Assembly (NCBI GenBank): GCA_027858895.1
Contig: JAQIBX010000105.1
Span: 1 to 64,000, forward strand
From: Desulfuromusa sp.
GTDB taxonomy: Bacteria; Desulfobacterota; Desulfuromonadia; Desulfuromonadales; Geopsychrobacteraceae
DNA length: 64,000 nucleotides
Direction: 5' to 3'
Each line of letters starts with the position of its first letter. The first letter of the stretch is position 1. Below, piece by piece: positions 20,896 through 29,545 of the stretch. The notes under the pieces were generated by a model. The model ran no database searches. It was not told the DNA's origin and worked only from the letters and a program-made list of their open reading frames with translations. A program made the translations under genes and the position numbers.

Positions 20896-22404
20896 ATGCA
20901 AGAGATTATTCGACAAATTCTGACGTCAAGAGTTTATGAAGCCGCAGTAGAAACCCCTCTCGAAGAAGCGGCGACTCTTTCACTTGAATTAAAAAATAAG
21001 ATTCTCCTCAAACGGGAGGACTTACAGCCAGTTTTTTCTTTCAAACTGCGTGGTGCCTACAACAAGATTGCGCACCTCTCTGCGGAGGAGAAAGATAAAG
21101 GTGTGATTACCGCTTCTGCAGGAAATCATGCGCAGGGAGTGGCTTTCTCAGCGCAAAAACTCGGGCTGAAAGCGTTGATTGTTATGCCGGTCACAACACC
21201 GCAAATTAAAATTGATGCGGTTAAAGCCTTTGGCGCAGAGATTGTTCTCCATGGGGACAATTATTCCGAAGCTGCAGAGCGCTGTAAGATGATACTGGAT
21301 GAAACTGGCATGACCTATATTCACCCTTTTGACGATAAATTGGTGATTGCGGGTCAAGGAACTGTCGCTGATGAATTATTACGTCAGAGTGCAGGAAAAC
21401 TGGATGTGATTTTTGTTCCGGTTGGTGGAGGTGGGCTGATTTCCGGGATTGGGGCCTACATCAAAGCCTTGTCACCAAAAACCAAAGTGATCGGTGTCGA
21501 GCCATCTGATAGCGATGCGATGTATCAATCATTACAGGCGGACAAACGAATCACACTGGAATCTGTCGGTATTTTTGCCGATGGCGTTGCCGTACGCAAA
21601 GTAGGCAGATTGACATTTGATCTATGTCGACAACATGTTGATGGAATTATCCGTGTCAGCACCGACGAACTTTGTGGTGCCATCAAGTCGATCTATCAAG
21701 CAACCCGATCGATTGTTGAGCCCGCTGGGGCCTTAGCCATGGCCGGGCTCAAACAATACATTCAAACTCACGGCATAACAAACCAAACTCTGGTCGCAAT
21801 TAACTCCGGCGCCAATATGAACTTTGAGCGCCTCCGTTATGTTTCCGAACGAACCCAAATCGGCGAAGGGCGGGAGTCACTTTTTGCCGTCACCATCCCT
21901 GAGACACCGGGCGCTTTGCGACATTTTTGTAGTCATCTTCTAGATACAATTAATATTACGGAGTTCAATTATCGTCTAGCAGATCGCAGCCAAGCTCGTC
22001 TGTTTTTGGGAGTTGCTATCGGCAGTGGAGAGGTACGTGATAAGTTTTCTGCACGCCTTAATCAGGCCAACTACCAAACCATCGACCTGACTGATAACGA
22101 ACTCGCCAAAACCCATCTTCGCTATATGATCGGTGGTCGTTCACCCGAAGCGAATCGGGAACGCTTGTTCCGTTTCTGGTTCCCTGAACGCCCCGGAGCG
22201 CTGACCCGTTTTCTGGCTGACATGGGGGATGATTGGAATATTTCGTTGTTTCATTACCGCAGTCAGGGAGGGGAATTTGGTCGGGTATTAATCGGGCTGG
22301 AAATTCCGGATCAGAGCGAACAATCTCTGAAAACCTTCTTTGACCAGCTTGGCTACCACTACATTGAAGAAACGGCTGATCCGGCCTATCAATTATTCTT
22401 ATAA
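20896..22404 (+). CDS. ilvA: Threonine ammonia-lyase, biosynthetic, with two C-terminal ACT-like domains
   Basis: 502 aa; KREDLQPVFSFKLRGAYNK, SAGNHAQGVA, VPVGGGGLISG; tandem regulatory repeats (FAVTIPETPGALRHF and LFRFWFPERPGALTRFL). Confidence 0.95.
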   Translation: MQEIIRQILTSRVYEAAVETPLEEAATLSLELKNKILLKREDLQPVFSFKLRGAYNKIAHLSAEEKDKGVITASAGNHAQGVAFSAQKLGLKALIVMPVTTPQIKIDAVKAFGAEIVLHGDNYSEAAERCKMILDETGMTYIHPFDDKLVIAGQGTVADELLRQSAGKLDVIFVPVGGGGLISGIGAYIKALSPKTKVIGVEPSDSDAMYQSLQADKRITLESVGIFADGVAVRKVGRLTFDLCRQHVDGIIRVSTDELCGAIKSIYQATRSIVEPAGALAMAGLKQYIQTHGITNQTLVAINSGANMNFERLRYVSERTQIGEGRESLFAVTIPETPGALRHFCSHLLDTINITEFNYRLADRSQARLFLGVAIGSGEVRDKFSARLNQANYQTIDLTDNELAKTHLRYMIGGRSPEANRERLFRFWFPERPGALTRFLADMGDDWNISLFHYRSQGGEFGRVLIGLEIPDQSEQSLKTFFDQLGYHYIEETADPAYQLFL

Positions 22405-22405
22405 A

Positions 22406-22439
22406 AACAGCGGCCTCGCCAATTGGCGAGGCCGCTGTT
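22406..22439. terminator. Bidirectional terminator between convergent ilvA and enoyl-CoA hydratase genes
   Basis: AACAGCGGCCTCGCC-AATT-GGCGAGGCCGCTGTT, a perfect 34-bp palindrome. Confidence 0.8.
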
Positions 22440-22474
22440 GATACGTCAGGAAAACACGCTGCTCTATATTCTAA

Positions 22475-23263
22475 TCAACACTCTTTCCAATTAGGAGCAC
22501 GCTTCTCAAGAAAAGCCTTAACCCCCTCTTCAGCGTCATGCGTTGCGCAGAGAGTCGCAAACAGATCATCCATACTATCCAGCCCTTGATGATAGGGAAC
22601 ATCCTGTAAACGCTTAAGTCCTTCCTTGCCAATGCGTAGTGCAATCGGGCTTTTAGAAATCAATTTCTCAGCTAATTTCAGAGTTTCCGCTTCCAGATCT
22701 TCATCAGCAACAACCTTATTGACCAAGCCTAGCTTTTCCGCTTCAGTGGCACTGATCATATCCCCGGTCAGAACCATTTCCATGGTTTTCTTCTTGCCGA
22801 TAATTTTAACCATTGGGGCCGCTGGACCCAGACAGATCAACCCGACATTAATAGCCGTGGTTCCAAAAGTTGCAGTTTCTGCTGCAACCGTCATATCACA
22901 GGCAAAAGAAAGCCCAGCGCCGTTGGCCAGAGCGAAACCTTGCACAGAAGCGATTGTCGGTTTATTCAACTCGGCAAGAGTATGATAAAAAGCATCGATA
23001 CCATACAAAAGTTTTCGATATTCCTGATGAGTTTTTCCCTTGAACTGATCCAGAGAAATACCGGTACAAAAATGTTTGCCAAGAGCATTAATGACAATAA
23101 CTCTGACGTCATCATCCTTTTCCATATCCCATAATGCTTGATCCAATTGATCAGCAAACTCAGGAATAAATGTGTTCATCGCCTCAGGACGGTTCAGGGT
23201 AATAAAACCGATACGATTTTCTTTGCGGGTCAAAATCAACTCTGCAGCCATTGAATCCTCCAT
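22475..23263 (-). CDS. Enoyl-CoA hydratase/isomerase family protein
   Basis: GFITLNRPEAMNTF, GKHFCTGISLDQF, ASVQGFALANGAGLSFACDMTVAAE. Confidence 0.9.
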   Translation of the reverse strand: MEDSMAAELILTRKENRIGFITLNRPEAMNTFIPEFADQLDQALWDMEKDDDVRVIVINALGKHFCTGISLDQFKGKTHQEYRKLLYGIDAFYHTLAELNKPTIASVQGFALANGAGLSFACDMTVAAETATFGTTAINVGLICLGPAAPMVKIIGKKKTMEMVLTGDMISATEAEKLGLVNKVVADEDLEAETLKLAEKLISKSPIALRIGKEGLKRLQDVPYHQGLDSMDDLFATLCATHDAEEGVKAFLEKRAPNWKEC

Positions 23264-23412
23264 TAAATGCTAAAACATTGTTTTTCACAGTTTAATTCAA
23301 TAACCCCGCAAGGGGGAACAGTTTTTTTAATAATTTTCAGTCTTGCCATTGATAAAATAAATAGATATGGTTATACGAATATACTAAACGATTCGATACG
23401 AGGAGGCGAAAC

Positions 23413-23601
23413 TTGCCAATATTTGAATACCGCTGTAAAAATTGCGGCCAAGCCATTGAAAAGATTCAACGCAACCCACTTTCTGATGTCCCCTGTCCAG
23501 CATGTGGGAAGCCGGCAGAACGAACAGTTTCACTGACATCAGTAACAACATCAAATGGTGGCGAAAGCTGTAGTGTTCCTGCCGGAAGCGGTTTTACCTG
23601 A
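23413..23601 (+). CDS. FmdB family zinc-ribbon protein
   Basis: TTG start after AGGAGG; MPIFEYRCKNCGQAIEKIQ...VPCPACGKPAERTVS. Confidence 0.85.
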   Translation: MPIFEYRCKNCGQAIEKIQRNPLSDVPCPACGKPAERTVSLTSVTTSNGGESCSVPAGSGFT

Positions 23602-23706
23602 GGTTAGTTCAGGATGGCGTGCCCATCCACGATTTATCTATTGAGGGATCATACAAGTCGTATTTCAGAGAAAATCAACAAAAATCAAAAAAGGAGAAAA
23701 ACAAAG

Positions 23707-24015
23707 ATGCTACAGATTACAGACACAGCACGTGAGAAGTTCAAAGATCTGATGAAGGAACATACGGGGAAATTTCTCCGTGTCGTTTTTGAAGGCTTTG
23801 GCTGAGGCGGTCCCAGCCTGGGATTGACTCTGGACGAGTCAAAAAAAGAAGAAGACCTCTATAATATCAATGAAATTGATTTATTAATTGACAAGAATGT
23901 CCTTCCTCACGCCAAGGAAAGTCAAATTGATTACATCAGCAACTCTTATGGAGAAGGCTTTTCCATAGGCGCTGCTGCTGGCAGTAGTTGCGCCAGTGGT
24001 TGCAGCGGCTGTTAA
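23707..24015 (+). CDS. HesB/IscA-like selenoprotein (TGA at 23803-23805 read as Sec)
   Basis: MLQITDTAREKFKDLMKEHTGKFLRVVFEGFG-U-GGPSLGLTLDESKKEEDLYNINEIDLLIDKNVLPHAKESQIDYISNSYGEGFSIGAAAGSSCASGCSGC; frame is continuous across the TGA, 102 aa, with a hairpin right after the TGA. The ORF track splits it in two. Confidence 0.88.
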
Positions 24016-24034
24016 ATCGCTTGATGTTGCAATA

Positions 24035-24070
24035 AAAAAAGCCTCGTTTCTGTTGAAACGAGGCTTTTTT
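24035..24070. terminator. Bidirectional terminator between selenoprotein gene and cyd operon
   Basis: AAAAAAGCCTCGTTTC-TGTT-GAAACGAGGCTTTTTT. Confidence 0.9.
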
Positions 24071-24090
24071 GTGTATAAAGGGTGCTCGGT

Positions 24091-24177
24091 TTATAACAAA
24101 TTCCACCGACTAAGCAATTTTACTGAACCAAAGTAAGATGCAACAATTAGCAATACCCACAATATCAACGGAACCAT
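24091..24177 (-). CDS. CydX-like 28-aa cytochrome bd accessory membrane peptide
   Basis: MVPLILWVLLIVASYFGSVKLLSRWNLL*, preceded by AGGAGGAAACT, immediately downstream of cydB; too short for the ORF track. Confidence 0.7.
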   Translation of the reverse strand: MVPLILWVLLIVASYFGSVKLLSRWNLL

Positions 24178-24189
24178 AGTTTCCTCCTG

Positions 24190-25320
24190 TTAATAACTCT
24201 TCTTATCAGCATTTAGCTCTTCCAACGTCAATTTTTTACTATCCATCTGCTTCCAGACCCAGATTATATACCCCAGCACAACCGGAACCAACAAAGCGAC
24301 ATAAGTCATCACAGTCAAAGTGTAGTGACTACTCGAAGCGTTAAAGATAGTCAAACTACTATTCAGATCAGCTTTTGACGGATAAAACGCTGTATTGTTG
24401 TAACCAGCCAGGAAAAAAATTGCTAAACAGGTCAAAACGGTGCCCAAACCTGCAGGCCAGATTCCCCGAACCGACGCGGTAAAACGATTCAACACCACAC
24501 CAAGCACAACCAGTACCAGGCCAACCAGAAGCAGAATCAGATTCAACGGCATCTGCAACAGATTGTGCAGATACTTGTTCGCTTCCGTCACAACCGTACC
24601 ATCAACTGGATTGACCGCATAGCCGTCCATCAGAACAAGAGTGATCAGGACATAAAGTAGAAACGGCAATGCACAAAGCAGGTTATTGAAAGAGGAGTTC
24701 TTCAGCTTAACAACCAGACTCTCATGTTCGAGATTATTGGCCAGATAGAGGGCACCAAGGGTTCGCGCCAGAAAAACCAGAAACAGACCCAAACTGAGAT
24801 TAAAAAAACTAAAGGCAGCTTCCAGGCCACGTAGAGGATGCGTCCACTGGACGAAATTATAATCATTAAGAGTAAAATTAGACCCGGTAAAAAAGGTTCC
24901 AATTGCGGCACCAATCAATAGAATGCCAACCGAACCATTAATAAACAAAAAGGCGTCATAGACCCCTTTCCCAAGGAAGTTATCGGGCTTACGCCGATAT
25001 TCATAGCTGACAGCCTGGATGATAAAAGTGAACAGAATCAGAATCCAGACCCAATAGGCACCGCCAAAACTGGTCGCATAAAAGAGTGGAAAAGCTGCAA
25101 ACAGCGCACCACCAAAAAGAACCAGGGTGGTAAAGGTGAGTTCCCATTTCCGACCAAGAGAATTAACCACAAGAATCTTCTCATCTTCAGTCAGGGAGAG
25201 GGTTGAAAGCAGAGTTTGTCCTCCTTGGACAAAAGTCAGAAAAACGAATAAAGATCCAACCAAGGTAACAATAAACCACCATAATTGCTGTAAAGTAGAC
25301 AAATCTAAACTGCCAAACAT
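24190..25320 (-). CDS. cydB: Cytochrome bd ubiquinol oxidase subunit II
   Basis: 376 aa multi-TM; adjacent to CydA; AFPLFYATSFGGAYWVWILILFTFIIQAVSYEYRRK. Confidence 0.92.
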   Translation of the reverse strand: MFGSLDLSTLQQLWWFIVTLVGSLFVFLTFVQGGQTLLSTLSLTEDEKILVVNSLGRKWELTFTTLVLFGGALFAAFPLFYATSFGGAYWVWILILFTFIIQAVSYEYRRKPDNFLGKGVYDAFLFINGSVGILLIGAAIGTFFTGSNFTLNDYNFVQWTHPLRGLEAAFSFFNLSLGLFLVFLARTLGALYLANNLEHESLVVKLKNSSFNNLLCALPFLLYVLITLVLMDGYAVNPVDGTVVTEANKYLHNLLQMPLNLILLLVGLVLVVLGVVLNRFTASVRGIWPAGLGTVLTCLAIFFLAGYNNTAFYPSKADLNSSLTIFNASSSHYTLTVMTYVALLVPVVLGYIIWVWKQMDSKKLTLEELNADKKSY

Positions 25321-25323
25321 AAT

Positions 25324-26859
25324 TTAATCTCCTTCCGGACCAATAGAAATTTGCTTGGTCATTATTTTAAGCTCGGCAATCAGCAAAGCAGTAAATAGGA
25401 TAAGAAACATAAAGAAAGTCACTGCGACGGTCCCGGAATCAAGATTAGATCTCGCAATAGTCACTGGCAGAAGATCCTGAATTGCCCAGGGTTGCCGACC
25501 AACTTCAGTAACAATCCAGCCCGCCTCTTGAGCAACCAGACCAAGAAAAAATGAGATAGCTCCAAGCTTTAACAGCAGCGGTTGCTTTTCGAGTTGATCT
25601 TTACGCAACAGATAGAGATAAACCAGAAATAACAGAATAAAAAATGTTCCCAAGCTGACCATCACTCTGAAAGAGTAGAAAATCAGTGGGACATAGGGAA
25701 CTGCCTGCTCAGCAGAATCAAGGTAACCATAACCAAGATAATCGCTGTTCTTCTCAAACAGAGTTAACGCTTTACTGGCAGCAAGCTGGTCACCGACATT
25801 CTGGGCAGCCTTATAATCACCCAAACCGGCAACAGCTAGCTTACCCCGCACCATTTTCTCTTCTACCCCCATAATATTTTGTTCAATATTGCCAAAAACC
25901 AGGTCGTTGATTCCAGGAACAAAACTATAAATTTCCCGGTTGGCCAACAATGACAGCGCCATGGGAATTTTAACTTTAAAAATAAATGGGTCCTGATCAT
26001 CCCCCGGTTTTTTACTAAAATTCAATAATCCCATTGCAACCAGACCAGTAGGAGCTTCTCCATCATAAAGCGCTTCCATTGCGGCAAGCTTCATCGGCTG
26101 AACGACAGCAGCGTGGAATGCATGTTCATCTCCCGTGTATGCAACAAACAGAGAACTGAGCAGACCGAAGGTACAAGCAACCGTGAGCGAACGTTTAGCA
26201 AAAAGGAGATGGCGTTTTTTCAGCAGATACCAGCTTGAAATTGCGACGACAAACAGTGAAGCATATAAAAATGCGGAGCTAGTCACATGGACAAAGTGAC
26301 TGATCGCAACGGGAGAGGAAACCAGCGCCCAAAAATCAGTCATCTCAAAACGAGCCAGATCAGGATTAAACGTCATACCAACCGGATGCTGCATCCAGCC
26401 GTTCGCAATCAGAATCCAGACCGCTGAAAGGTTGGAGCCAACCGCCACCATCCAGGTGGCAAAGAGGTGGGTTTTTTTCGAAACGCGATTCCAGCCAAAA
26501 AACATAACAGCAAAGAAGGTTGCCTCAAGGAAAAAAGCGGCAATCCCTTCAATCGCCAGAGGCGCACCAAAAATATCTCCGACCATCCAAGAATAGTTCG
26601 ACCAGTTGGTGCCAAACTCAAATTCCAGGATAATCCCGGTCGCCACACCAATGGCGAAGTTGATTCCAAACAAGGTCATCCAGAATCGGGTCAATTTCTT
26701 CCATTGCTCATCTCCGGTCTTTACATAAATTGACTCGAAAAAGGCACAGATAAAAGAGAGACCAAGTGTCAGCGGGACAAAAATCCAGTGATACATGGCC
26801 GTTAGAGCAAACGTGGCTCTCGCCCAGTTCACCATGGTTAAATCAATCTGTTCAATCAC
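25324..26859 (-). CDS. cydA: Cytochrome bd ubiquinol oxidase subunit I
   Basis: 511 aa; VNWARATFALTAMYHWIFVPLTLGLSF, GVATGIILEFEFGTNWSNYSWMVGDIFGAPLAIEG, EAGWIVTEVGRQPWAIQDLLP. Confidence 0.96.
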   Translation of the reverse strand: MIEQIDLTMVNWARATFALTAMYHWIFVPLTLGLSFICAFFESIYVKTGDEQWKKLTRFWMTLFGINFAIGVATGIILEFEFGTNWSNYSWMVGDIFGAPLAIEGIAAFFLEATFFAVMFFGWNRVSKKTHLFATWMVAVGSNLSAVWILIANGWMQHPVGMTFNPDLARFEMTDFWALVSSPVAISHFVHVTSSAFLYASLFVVAISSWYLLKKRHLLFAKRSLTVACTFGLLSSLFVAYTGDEHAFHAAVVQPMKLAAMEALYDGEAPTGLVAMGLLNFSKKPGDDQDPFIFKVKIPMALSLLANREIYSFVPGINDLVFGNIEQNIMGVEEKMVRGKLAVAGLGDYKAAQNVGDQLAASKALTLFEKNSDYLGYGYLDSAEQAVPYVPLIFYSFRVMVSLGTFFILLFLVYLYLLRKDQLEKQPLLLKLGAISFFLGLVAQEAGWIVTEVGRQPWAIQDLLPVTIARSNLDSGTVAVTFFMFLILFTALLIAELKIMTKQISIGPEGD

Positions 26860-26907
26860 GTTTTTCCTCCTATCCTTACTTGTGGTTAGGGTTAATCCAA
26901 TAGATAT

Positions 26908-27129
26908 TTAATGGTTGTTAGACGAAGGTTGGGTCAGATTTTTTAAAACATGATCTGCCCTCTCAGCATCTGTATCGAAATTTGTAGCCAGAAAGTTGGG
27001 GAAAAAGAAAACTTTGAGAATTGCAAACATAATAAACAATTTGATAAGGATAATTTTCCATAGAGTGCGACCGACAACCATCGACCGAAACCCATCATAA
27101 TAAAGATAAAAAGCGTTTTTAAACATCAC
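26908..27129 (-). CDS. DUF4492-like small membrane protein at the head of the cyd operon
   Basis: MFKNAFYLYYDGFRSMVVGRTLWKIILIKLFIMFAILKVFFFPNFL; same strand, upstream of cydA. Confidence 0.75.
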   Translation of the reverse strand: MMFKNAFYLYYDGFRSMVVGRTLWKIILIKLFIMFAILKVFFFPNFLATNFDTDAERADHVLKNLTQPSSNNH

Positions 27130-27276
27130 TTCACCACCCTGAATGAGTAAGAGCCAACCCTTAATACATTACCAAGTAAGTCACATTTATACTCAATGTC
27201 ACTGCAGAGTCAAGGACATTGTAGCAACCACAGTCAGATTTTCAACTTTGCTAAACTAATTGTAATTGTTGAGTAT

Positions 27277-27369
27277 TTATGGCGAGTGGCTCTGGTGAAT
27301 GTTGACTAAAATGATAAGGATAGTCGCCATGCCAGCCAAAAGCACTATCCATCCCACAGCAACAACCAT
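27277..27369 (-). CDS. Possible 30-aa transmembrane micro-ORF upstream of the DUF4492 gene
   Basis: MVVAVGWIVLLAGMATILIILVNIHQSHSP*; frame is open further upstream without a start; no good RBS. Confidence 0.3.
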   Translation of the reverse strand: MVVAVGWIVLLAGMATILIILVNIHQSHSP

Positions 27370-27454
27370 AGCAACAGTAAACTTTCCCTCTGGACTGAAA
27401 AAATAATAGCTGTCATGTTACCTGAAAATCAGGATTCCAGCAGATGATACAATT

Positions 27455-29299
27455 ATGAAACAACGTCAAAATCAAAATCAAAACCCTTTTCTTCCAACCT
27501 GTCGAAAAGAGATGTCTGCGCGCGGCTGGAAAGAGCTGGACGTTCTGTTTATCAGTGGCGACGCCTACATCGATCACCCCGCTTTCGGTGCAGCTCTTTT
27601 GGCTCGACTGCTTGAAAGCAATGGTTTTCGGGTCGGCATTCTTGCGCAGCCAGATTGGAAAAACCCTGAAGCTTTCCGCACAATGGGCCGCCCGCGCCTG
27701 TTTGCAGCAATCTCTGCTGGAGCCATGGATTCCATGGTCAACCATTATACGGCAGCAAAAAAAATTCGCAGAAACGATGCCTACACCCCTGGTGGTGTTG
27801 CTGGAAAGCGCCCAAACCGTGCTGTAATCGCTTACACTGCTGCAGTCAAAGGGGTGTTTAAAGGCTTGCCAACGGTCATTGGCGGCATTGAGGCCAGTCT
27901 GCGCCGGTTGGCCCACTATGACTACTGGACCGACAAAGTACGTCGATCAATTCTGATCGACAGCAAAGCCGATCTGCTCATTTACGGTATGGCTGAAACA
28001 GCACTGCTGGAAATAACTCGCCGCCTGGACAAAGGGGAGCCGCTAGAAAACCTCAGGGAGATCAAAGGAACAGCCCTTACGACTAAAACCTACCGGGGCT
28101 ACATCATAAAGATCCCTTCATATGAACAAGTTGTTGAATCTGCTGAAGCGTACAACCAAGCTTTTAAATTGGCGAGTGAACAGGAAAACCCTTTTTCGGC
28201 CAAAGTATTGGTGCAACCGCATGGCTCCCGTAACCTGATTATTAACCCTCCGGCTCTACCTTTAAGCGAGGCAGAACTGGATCAGGTTTACGACCTTCCC
28301 TTTGTCAGAAATCCACATCCAAGCTATAGAGAAAAGATTCCCGCCTTCGAGCAGATTCAAAACTCAATTACCAGCCATCGTGGCTGTTTTGGCGGCTGTG
28401 CTTTTTGTGCAATAACCCATCATCAGGGGAAAACTATTCAGTCCCGCTCCGAAAAATCAATTCTAAACGAAATCGATAAACTCAGCTCTCAGGGTAATTT
28501 TCATGGCACCATTAGTGATGTAGGAGGACCGACAGCAAATATGTATGGACTCGGTTGTGGCAACCCAAAAGCGGAAAAAGTGTGTCAAAGGCCCAGCTGC
28601 CTATACCCAGACATATGTAAAAATCTAATCACTGATGACCAGCCAGCAACCCATTTGCTTGGGGCAATTCGCCAGCACAAAGAGATCAAACATACGTTTA
28701 TTGCATCGGGGGTTCGCTACGATTTACTCCCCATGCAGCCACAATATTTTGCCGACCTGCTGCAACACCATGTCAGCGGACTATTGAAAGTGGCCCCTGA
28801 ATCAACCAGCGACAGGGTCACCAAGGTGATGCGGAAGCCCGGTGCGGAAATATTTACCAAGTTTCTGAAACAGTTCCGCCAGCACAGCCGCGAGCTGGGA
28901 CTACGCCAGGCGGTTGTCCCCTACCTTATCAGTAATCATCCGGGTTGTACTTTGGAGGATATGATTGAGGTCGCCCTCTATTTGAAACACCACCGACTAA
29001 AAGTTGAACAAGTTCAGGATTTCACCCCCACGCCAGGCAGCCTTTCCACCTGTATTTACCATACCGGCAAGGATCCTTTCAGTGGCGAAAATATCCATAT
29101 CCCCCGCAGCGCAAAAGAAAGGCGGTTACAGAAAGCACTACTGGTTTACCATCGGCCTGAATCAAAATCAGAGGTCTTGGAGGCTCTAAAAATTTGTCGT
29201 CGTGATGATGTGGCAAAAGAACTCTTTGGCAAACAACAACCTGAATTAAAAAACGATAAAACGCAGGAAAACCCGAGATCGAGCAAAACACAAAAGTAG
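27455..29299 (+). CDS. YgiQ family radical SAM protein
   Basis: 614 aa; DVLFISGDAYIDHPAFGAALLARLLE, radical SAM HRGCFGGCAFCAIT, DVGGPTANMYGLGCG. Confidence 0.95.
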   Translation: MKQRQNQNQNPFLPTCRKEMSARGWKELDVLFISGDAYIDHPAFGAALLARLLESNGFRVGILAQPDWKNPEAFRTMGRPRLFAAISAGAMDSMVNHYTAAKKIRRNDAYTPGGVAGKRPNRAVIAYTAAVKGVFKGLPTVIGGIEASLRRLAHYDYWTDKVRRSILIDSKADLLIYGMAETALLEITRRLDKGEPLENLREIKGTALTTKTYRGYIIKIPSYEQVVESAEAYNQAFKLASEQENPFSAKVLVQPHGSRNLIINPPALPLSEAELDQVYDLPFVRNPHPSYREKIPAFEQIQNSITSHRGCFGGCAFCAITHHQGKTIQSRSEKSILNEIDKLSSQGNFHGTISDVGGPTANMYGLGCGNPKAEKVCQRPSCLYPDICKNLITDDQPATHLLGAIRQHKEIKHTFIASGVRYDLLPMQPQYFADLLQHHVSGLLKVAPESTSDRVTKVMRKPGAEIFTKFLKQFRQHSRELGLRQAVVPYLISNHPGCTLEDMIEVALYLKHHRLKVEQVQDFTPTPGSLSTCIYHTGKDPFSGENIHIPRSAKERRLQKALLVYHRPESKSEVLEALKICRRDDVAKELFGKQQPELKNDKTQENPRSSKTQK

Positions 29300-29545
29300 A
29301 AACCCGAAAATGGATTTAAAAACCTTTATACCCAAACTGTATTTTTTTATCCTAAATAAAGTTTTCCTTGACAATTCGTCTGTTTTTTTGTTTGTCTGCG
29401 ACTGTAAAAACAGTGTTTTGATTTATTTCAGAAGCCGACAAAACTTTAACATTACTTAATTTTCAAGCAAAACTTGATGCTCGTCCGACTGACGCCCACC
29501 AAATCTTTCCAAGTCGGATAAACTTTATTATTTTTTTGTAAAGGG

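Noticed and set aside
23614-23805. 63-aa ORF ending at the TGA
   Set aside because: The real start is the ATG at 23707, and the TGA is better read as Sec within the longer HesB-like protein.
27413-27916. 167-aa minus-strand ORF
   Set aside because: Antisense to the start of the YgiQ gene; Cys/Ser-rich random composition.
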